DNA from: Alphaproteobacteria bacterium
Lineage (GTDB): Bacteria > Pseudomonadota > Alphaproteobacteria > Caulobacterales > Caulobacteraceae
Direction: 5' to 3'
Length of the DNA stretch: 9,745 nt
Assembly (NCBI GenBank): GCA_028869395.1
Contig: JAGWSE010000464.1
Location: 1-9,745 of the forward strand
Shown piece by piece: positions 5,407 to 9,745 of this stretch. Positions within the stretch are counted from its first letter, which is position 1; each line of letters starts with the position of its first letter. The notes under the pieces are model-generated. The model was not told the DNA's origin, did not search any database, and worked only from the letters and a program-made list of their open reading frames with translations. A program made the translations under genes and the position numbers.

Positions 5407-6470
5407 ACCGGATCGTCCTCACGCCGGGCGCGCTGATGGCGCTGCTTTCGGCGGCCCTGTTCGGCGCCAGCACGCCGCTGGCGAAGCTGCTGCTTGGGAG
5501 CGGCGTCGACCCGGGGCTGCTTGCGGGCCTGCTATACCTCGGTTCCGGGATCGGCCTCGGCTTCGTTCGCCTGGGTCAGCGGCTGGCCGGGAAGGTGCGC
5601 GCCGAGGCGCCGCTCCGAGGCAGCGACATGCCCTGGCTCGCCCTGGTGGTGCTGGCGGGCGGGGTCGCGGGTCCCTTGCTGCTGATGCTGGGCCTGGCGC
5701 GCACGCCGGCCTCCTCCACAGCGCTCCTTCTCAACCTCGAGGGGTTGGCGACCATGGCGATCGCCTGGGTCGTCTTTCGCGAGAACGTCGACAGGCGCCT
5801 TCTCCTGGGCGCCCTCGCGATCCTCGGAGGCGCGCTTGTGCTCTCCTGGCGAGGCGGTCCCGCGGGCCTCGGCCCGGGGGCCCTGGCGATCGTCGGCGCG
5901 TGCGTCGCCTGGGGCGTCGACAACAACCTCACGCGCAAGCTCTCGTCAGCCGATCCTCTGCAGATCACCGCCATCAAAGGGGTGGCCGCGGGCCTCGTGA
6001 ACCTCGCCCTCGCGCTCGCGCACGGCGCCCACCTGCCGCCGCCGCTGGGCGTCGCGGCCGCGGGCGCGGTGGGGTTCTTCGGCTACGGCGTCAGTCTCGT
6101 CCTCTTCACGCTGGCGCTGCGGAATCTCGGAACGGCGCGGACGGGCGCCTACTTCTCGACGGCTCCGTTCCTCGGCGCGGCCCTGTCTCTGGCGCTCTTC
6201 CACGAACCCCTCACGGTTCAGCTCGGCGCGGCGGCGATCCTGATGGGCCTCGGCGTTTACCTGCACCTGTCCGAACGGCACGAGCACGAGCACGTCCACG
6301 AGGCCATGGAGCACGAGCACCGCCACGTCCATGACGCGCATCATCAGCACGCCCACGGGCCCAACGACCCGTCCGGCGAGCCGCACACGCACTGGCACCG
6401 CCACGCGCCGATGCGTCACAAGCACCCCCACTACCCGGACCTTCATCACCGCCATGGCCATTCCGGCTAG
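5403..6470 (+). CDS. EamA/DMT-family transporter with His-rich C-terminal tail
   Basis: An inner-membrane protein of 355 residues from the drug/metabolite transporter superfamily. Two EamA repeats are visible (about residues 9-148 and 155-287), giving ten hydrophobic helices; each repeat ends with an F-x-E motif (VFRENV, LFHEPLT) typical of the family. The last 64 residues form a hydrophilic tail with 23 histidines, including HEHEHVH, HEHRHVH and HPHYPDLHHRHGH. With ten helices the C-terminus should face the cytoplasm. Such tails are known to bind transition metals in other transporters, so metal sensing, storage or export is a reasonable guess, but the DMT family also exports amino acids and other metabolites. 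The start is the ATG at 5403, with GAGGGTGG 9 bases upstream; the earlier in-frame start at 5304 adds an Arg-rich, non-membrane stretch and is unlikely. It has no evident link to the sugar operon, which begins 116 bases downstream. Confidence 0.9.
   Translation: MNRIVLTPGALMALLSAALFGASTPLAKLLLGSGVDPGLLAGLLYLGSGIGLGFVRLGQRLAGKVRAEAPLRGSDMPWLALVVLAGGVAGPLLLMLGLARTPASSTALLLNLEGLATMAIAWVVFRENVDRRLLLGALAILGGALVLSWRGGPAGLGPGALAIVGACVAWGVDNNLTRKLSSADPLQITAIKGVAAGLVNLALALAHGAHLPPPLGVAAAGAVGFFGYGVSLVLFTLALRNLGTARTGAYFSTAPFLGAALSLALFHEPLTVQLGAAAILMGLGVYLHLSERHEHEHVHEAMEHEHRHVHDAHHQHAHGPNDPSGEPHTHWHRHAPMRHKHPHYPDLHHRHGHSG
6276..6467 (+). repeat. CAC/GAG-rich segment coding the histidine tail
   Basis: This segment codes the last 64 residues of the transporter and is built from CAC, CAT and GAG codons. 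A unit coding EHEHVH is echoed about 27 bases later by one coding EHEHRHVH, consistent with growth by small internal duplications. The final part (PHTHWHRH to HHRHGH) is less repetitive and looks selected at the protein level. Confidence 0.6.
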
Positions 6471-6517
6471 GGGCGGAAGCGACGGACGACCGATTGAGAG
6501 CGTCTATTCCATGGTCC

Positions 6518-6543
6518 GAACCCGGCCGCCGCTTTAAGGGTTC
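6518..6543. promoter_or_regulatory. Inverted repeat in the dgo operon promoter region
   Basis: GAACCC (6518-6523) and GGGTTC (6538-6543) are perfect 6-base arms with a 14-base spacer, so the half-sites are 20 bases apart. They lie in the 116-base gap (6471-6586) that must hold the dgo promoter. Between the arms GCTTTAAG (6531-6538) matches 6 of 8 positions of the Caulobacter -10, and TGGTCCG (6512-6518), 12 bases upstream, is a poor -35. A repressor binding the repeat would cover this promoter. I see no terminator for the transporter in the gap. The short arms make chance possible. Confidence 0.3.
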
Positions 6544-6574
6544 TGCCCTCGAAGCCTGAAATTGCGACGTCGGG

Positions 6575-6580
6575 GGGAGG
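6575..6580 (+). promoter_or_regulatory. Shine-Dalgarno of the dehydratase gene
   Basis: GGGAGG, within the run GGGGGGAGG, stands 6 bases before the ATG at 6587 and confirms that start for the first gene of the operon. Confidence 0.7.
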
Positions 6581-6586
6581 CACGGC

Positions 6587-8311
6587 ATGGTCAAACGGGA
6601 ACTGCGCAGCCAGAAGAGCTACGGCAAGATTGACCGCGACGGCTTCATCCACCGCAGCTGGATCAAGGCGACGGGCCTGCCCGAACACGTGTTCGACGGC
6701 CGCCCGATCATCGGCATCGCCAACACCTGGTCCGAACTCGTCACATGTCAGGTGCACCTGCGCGAGCTCGCCGGTTTCGTGAAGCGCGGCATCTGGGAGG
6801 CGGGGGGCGTGCCCATCGAGTTCCCGGCCATGAGCCTGCCCGAGACCCAGATGCGTCCCACGGCCATGCTGTTCCGAAACCTCCTGGCCATGGAGGTCGA
6901 GGAATCCATTCGCGCGAATCCGATCGACGGCGTGGTCCTGCTGGGCGGGTGCGACAAGACCACGCCGGGCCTGCTGATGGGCGCGGCCAGTGTCGATCTG
7001 CCGGCGATCTTCGTCTCCTCGGGCCCCATGCTGAATGGCAAGTTCCGCGGCCAGGACATTGGCTCCGGCACCGATGTCTGGCGCTTCTCCGAGGAGGTCC
7101 GCGCGGGCGACATGAGCCTTGCCGATTTCATGGCCGCCGAAAGCGGCATGAGCCGCTCGGCCGGCACCTGCAACACCATGGGCACCGCCTCGACCATGTC
7201 GGCAATCGTCGAGGCGCTGGGCATGAGCCTTCCGAACAACTCCGCCCTTCCGGCGGTCGACGCGCGACGTCGCGTTCTCGCCCACCTGTCGGGCAACCGC
7301 ATCGTCCAGCTGGTGAAGGACGACGTGAAGCCCTCCGACATCCTCACGCGCGAAGCTTTCGAAAACGCCATCCTGATGCACGCGGCGATCGGCGGCTCGA
7401 CCAACGCGGTGGTCCATCTCCTCGCGCTGGCGGGTCGTGTGGGGGCGCCGCTAAACCTGCACGACTTCGACCACCTCGCCCGCGAGGTTCCGCTGCTCGT
7501 CAACCTGATGCCGTCGGGCAAACACCTGATGGAAGACTTCTGCTATGCGGGCGGCGTGCCCGCCGTGATGAGGGAGCTGGACGGCCTCTTCCATCAGGAC
7601 GCCGTCACCGTCTCCGGGCAGACGCAGGGCGAGATCGCCGAAGCCGCCGCCGTCTGGAACCGTGAGGTCATCGGCACACGAGAAGCGCCCATCGGACCCT
7701 CGTCCGGGGTCTGGGTGCTGAAGGGCAACATCTGCCCCGACGGCGCGATCCTGAAGCCCAGCGCAGCAAGCCCGGAACTTCTCACCCACCGCGGCAGAGC
7801 GGTCGTCTTCGAGGACATCGAGGATTATCACGCCCGCATCGATGATCCGGACCTGCCGGCCGACGCCACCTCGATCCTGGTGCTGAAGGGCTGCGGGCCC
7901 AAGGGCTATCCCGGCATGCCCGAGGTCGGGAACATGGCCCTGCCGCGCAAGCTGCTGGAACAGGGCGTGCGCGACATGGTCCGCATCTCCGACGCCCGGA
8001 TGAGCGGCACGGCCTATGGCACGGTCATCCTGCATGTGGCGCCGGAGTCCGCCGCCGGCGGCCCGCTGGCGCTGGTCGAGACTGGCGACGAGATCGAGTT
8101 CGACGGTCCCAACCGCCAGCTCGAGCTGTTGGTGGACGAGGCCGAACTCGCTCGCCGCCGCGCCGTTCGCGAGGCCGCCCCCGCGCCGGATGCCTACGAC
8201 CGAGGCTGGTACAAGCTCTATATCGACACCGTCCTGCAGGCGGACAAAGGGGTGGACCTCGACTTCCTCGTGGGCAAGTCCAGCCCGGTGGTGACGCGGG
8301 AGTCGCACTGA
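6587..8311 (+). CDS. IlvD/Edd-family sugar-acid dehydratase (galactonate/arabinonate type)
   Basis: A 574-residue cytoplasmic iron-sulphur dehydratase that removes water from an aldonate to give a 2-keto-3-deoxy acid, here probably D-galactonate to 2-keto-3-deoxygalactonate. It follows the L-arabinonate dehydratase subgroup: Cys54 (TCQVH), Cys122 (GGCDKTTPG) and Cys195 (GTCNTMGTAS) should hold a [2Fe-2S] cluster; Glu86 and Asp123 fit metal ligands, Lys124 the carbamylated lysine, and Ser473 in DARMSGTAYG the catalytic serine. Length matches the subgroup. Ile/Val-pathway IlvD is less likely because this gene is fused by overlap to dgoK and dgoA. The subgroup is known to accept acids sharing the C2-C4 configuration (L-arabinonate, D-fuconate, D-galactonate), so the substrate is inferred from context. 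Its TGA overlaps the dgoK ATG by one base (TGATG, 8309-8313). Confidence 0.93.
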   Translation: MVKRELRSQKSYGKIDRDGFIHRSWIKATGLPEHVFDGRPIIGIANTWSELVTCQVHLRELAGFVKRGIWEAGGVPIEFPAMSLPETQMRPTAMLFRNLLAMEVEESIRANPIDGVVLLGGCDKTTPGLLMGAASVDLPAIFVSSGPMLNGKFRGQDIGSGTDVWRFSEEVRAGDMSLADFMAAESGMSRSAGTCNTMGTASTMSAIVEALGMSLPNNSALPAVDARRRVLAHLSGNRIVQLVKDDVKPSDILTREAFENAILMHAAIGGSTNAVVHLLALAGRVGAPLNLHDFDHLAREVPLLVNLMPSGKHLMEDFCYAGGVPAVMRELDGLFHQDAVTVSGQTQGEIAEAAAVWNREVIGTREAPIGPSSGVWVLKGNICPDGAILKPSAASPELLTHRGRAVVFEDIEDYHARIDDPDLPADATSILVLKGCGPKGYPGMPEVGNMALPRKLLEQGVRDMVRISDARMSGTAYGTVILHVAPESAAGGPLALVETGDEIEFDGPNRQLELLVDEAELARRRAVREAAPAPDAYDRGWYKLYIDTVLQADKGVDLDFLVGKSSPVVTRESH

Positions 8312-9225
8312 TGGCCGCAGCCTTGCTTGCCTGTGACTGGGGCACGACCAATCTCCGCGCCTGGACCCTCGACGACCGTGGGGAGGTGGTGGCCCGTCGC
8401 GAGTTCGACCTGGGCGTGTCCAAGCTTGCGCCCGGCGAGGCCGCCCGTCGCTTCGAGAGCGAAGTGCAGCCCGCACTGGAGGCGGAGGACCTGCCCGCGA
8501 TCCTCTGCGGCATGGTGGGCTCGAACCTCGGCTGGACGACCGCGCCATACGCCGATTGTCCCGCCGGCCTTTCGGACCTCGCCCGCAGCCTTGTGGCCGT
8601 CGAGGCTCACGCCGCCTGGGTGCGCATCGTCCCCGGCGTCCGCGCGTCCGGCCTGGCCGGCGCGCCCGACGTCATGCGCGGCGAAGATACGCAGATCCTG
8701 GGCTGGGTCGCCTCCCATCCGGATCGTGCGCAGGGAACCCATCTGGTCTGCCACCCCGGAACCCACGCCAAGTGGGTTGTGGTCGAAGACGGCCGCATCG
8801 CCCGCTTCGTCACGGCCATGACCGGAGAGCTCTTCGCCGTCCTCTCCCGCCACAGCGTGCTGAAAGGCGATGGCCCAACCGACGACGCCGACGCCTTCGA
8901 CGACGGACTGGCCGCGGCAGGCGAGGGGGACGCGCTGGCAGCGCGCCTCTTCACCGCCCGCTCGCGCGTGGTTGGCGCCGGCAAGTCCGCGGCGAGCACC
9001 CCCAGCTACCTCTCGGGCCTGTTGATCGGCGCCGAGGTCGCCGCCGTGCCGAAGCTGCTGGGCGTGGCGCAAGGCGTGCCCGTTTCGCTTCTGGGCGATG
9101 CCGCGCTGTGCGGCTTCTATGCCCGCGCGCTGCAGCGGCGGAATGTGGATTGCGAGACCTTCGACGGCGAGGCGGCGGCGCGCGCCGGCCTGTTCGCGCT
9201 TTACCAGCTGGGAGAGCGTGCATGA
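8311..9225 (+). CDS. dgoK: 2-dehydro-3-deoxygalactonokinase
   Basis: A 304-residue kinase of the DgoK family (ASKHA fold). It phosphorylates 2-keto-3-deoxygalactonate with ATP to give the 6-phosphate. Visible motifs are the N-terminal phosphate loop CDWGTTNLRAW (Asp9), GMVGSNLGW (67-75), DVMRGEDTQ (120-128), the HPGTHAKW block (148-155) and MTGELFAVL (170-178). Length is close to that of known DgoK proteins. It is cytoplasmic. It is second in the operon, starting at the ATG that overlaps the dehydratase stop and ending in an ATGA overlap with dgoA, so all three should be translationally coupled. This gene is the main reason to read the pathway as galactonate degradation rather than an arabinonate route, since unphosphorylated pathways do not need it. 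Confidence 0.95.
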   Translation: MAAALLACDWGTTNLRAWTLDDRGEVVARREFDLGVSKLAPGEAARRFESEVQPALEAEDLPAILCGMVGSNLGWTTAPYADCPAGLSDLARSLVAVEAHAAWVRIVPGVRASGLAGAPDVMRGEDTQILGWVASHPDRAQGTHLVCHPGTHAKWVVVEDGRIARFVTAMTGELFAVLSRHSVLKGDGPTDDADAFDDGLAAAGEGDALAARLFTARSRVVGAGKSAASTPSYLSGLLIGAEVAAVPKLLGVAQGVPVSLLGDAALCGFYARALQRRNVDCETFDGEAAARAGLFALYQLGERA

Positions 9226-9745
9226 CCCTCGATGAAGTCCTTGAGGCCTGTCCCGTGGTGGCCATCTTGCGTGGGGTTCACCCGGACGAGGTCCTCCATC
9301 ATGCGCAGGCGCTCTACGGCGCCGGCGTTTGCGGGATCGAGGTGCCGCTCAACTCGCCTGAACCCTTCGAAAGCATCCGCCGGCTTTCCCGCGAATTCGG
9401 TGACCGCATGGTCACGGGCGGCGGTACGGTGCTCGCTGCCGACGACGTGGACCGCATCGCCGAGGCCGGCGGCCAGATCGTGGTCGCGCCGAACACCGCG
9501 CCGGAGGTGATCCGCCGCGCGGTCGAGCTGAAGCTCGATCCGGCCCCCGGCTTCGCGACGGCCTCGGAGGCGTTCACCGCGTACGGCGCAGGCGCCCGTC
9601 ACCTGAAGCTCTTCCCGGCCGCCACCTACGGCCCGGGCCACCTTCGCCAGCTCAGCGCGGTGCTCCCCCGCGACGCGGCCGTGTGGGCCGTGGGCGGCGT
9701 CGGCGCCGAGGATCTCGCCGCCTGGTGGGCGGCGGGCGTTCGCGC
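9222..9745 (+). CDS. dgoA: 2-dehydro-3-deoxy-6-phosphogalactonate aldolase, 3' end cut by the window
   Basis: The N-terminal 174 residues of a class I KDPG/KDPGal aldolase, which cleaves 2-keto-3-deoxy-6-phosphogalactonate to pyruvate and glyceraldehyde-3-phosphate. Arg17 (AILRGV), Glu40 (GIEVPLNSP) and Lys129 (HLKLFPA) match the substrate-binding arginine, the general acid/base glutamate and the Schiff-base lysine of the family. GFATASEAFTA and AVGGVGAEDL are further family blocks. The IEVPLNSP form and the dgoK neighbour favour DgoA over the gluconate enzyme Eda. Full-length members have about 205 residues, so roughly 30 are missing to the right. The ATG lies in an ATGA overlap with dgoK. 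Confidence 0.94.
   Translation, partial: MTLDEVLEACPVVAILRGVHPDEVLHHAQALYGAGVCGIEVPLNSPEPFESIRRLSREFGDRMVTGGGTVLAADDVDRIAEAGGQIVVAPNTAPEVIRRAVELKLDPAPGFATASEAFTAYGAGARHLKLFPAATYGPGHLRQLSAVLPRDAAVWAVGGVGAEDLAAWWAAGVR

Noticed and set aside
6587..8311. Dihydroxy-acid dehydratase IlvD of branched-chain amino acid synthesis
   Set aside because: Motifs follow the arabinonate-type sugar-acid subgroup, and the gene overlaps dgoK in an operon.
6467..9072. Long minus-strand frames opposite the dehydratase and dgoK
   Set aside because: The plus-strand proteins have complete family motifs; the antisense translations have none.
1..9745. CRISPR arrays, tRNA or rRNA genes, insertion sequences, prophage or defence genes
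   Set aside because: No regular spaced repeats, no cloverleaf-like sequence, no transposase or phage motifs, and no terminal inverted repeats with target duplications were seen.

Overview
The window is strongly GC-rich, with short intergenic gaps and ATGA/TGATG gene overlaps. Its gene content (SMP-30-type lactonase, IlvD/Edd-type sugar-acid dehydratase, DgoK, DgoA and a GH1-like glycosidase) suggests a free-living alphaproteobacterium of the Caulobacterales type (Caulobacter or Phenylobacterium-like) or a sphingomonad. That placement is inferred from gene style and composition; there is no rRNA or marker gene here.

Layout. Bases 49-2814 hold three minus-strand genes: a small SH3-like unknown protein (2584-2814), a GH1-like glycosidase (1159-2463) and an aldose 1-epimerase (66-1148). 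They end in a convincing intrinsic terminator at 49-74. A 151-bp divergent region (2815-2965) separates them from a plus-strand SMP-30/gluconolactonase-family lactonase (2966-3823). That gene meets a minus-strand lipoprotein di-haem cytochrome c peroxidase (3831-4910) tail to tail, with a 7-bp gap. A small unrecognised gene (about 5048-5335) diverges from the peroxidase. It is followed, through a possible 24-codon mini-ORF, by a 10-TM EamA/DMT transporter with a very histidine-rich C-terminus (5403-6470). After a 116-bp gap comes an overlapping operon: sugar-acid dehydratase (6587-8311), 2-dehydro-3-deoxygalactonokinase dgoK (8311-9225) and 2-dehydro-3-deoxy-6-phosphogalactonate aldolase dgoA (9222 to the window end, truncated).

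How it fits together. The sugar genes make a nearly complete De Ley-Doudoroff route. A glycosidase releases a sugar, probably galactose. The mutarotase equilibrates its anomers. A sugar dehydrogenase (not in this window) would make the lactone, and the SMP-30 protein opens it to the aldonate. The IlvD-type dehydratase yields 2-keto-3-deoxygalactonate, DgoK phosphorylates it, and DgoA cleaves it to pyruvate and glyceraldehyde-3-phosphate. D-galactose is the best guess because of dgoK and dgoA; L-arabinose or D-fucose cannot be excluded for the upstream enzymes. The peroxidase and the His-tailed transporter sit between the two sugar blocks and look unrelated to sugar use.

I found no phage, IS, CRISPR, tRNA or defence system. 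The points worth a second look are small: a possible ATC start codon on the glycosidase, a double-ATGA mini-ORF, an FNR/FixK-like box before the peroxidase, inverted repeats in two promoter regions, and the 23-histidine tail on the transporter.
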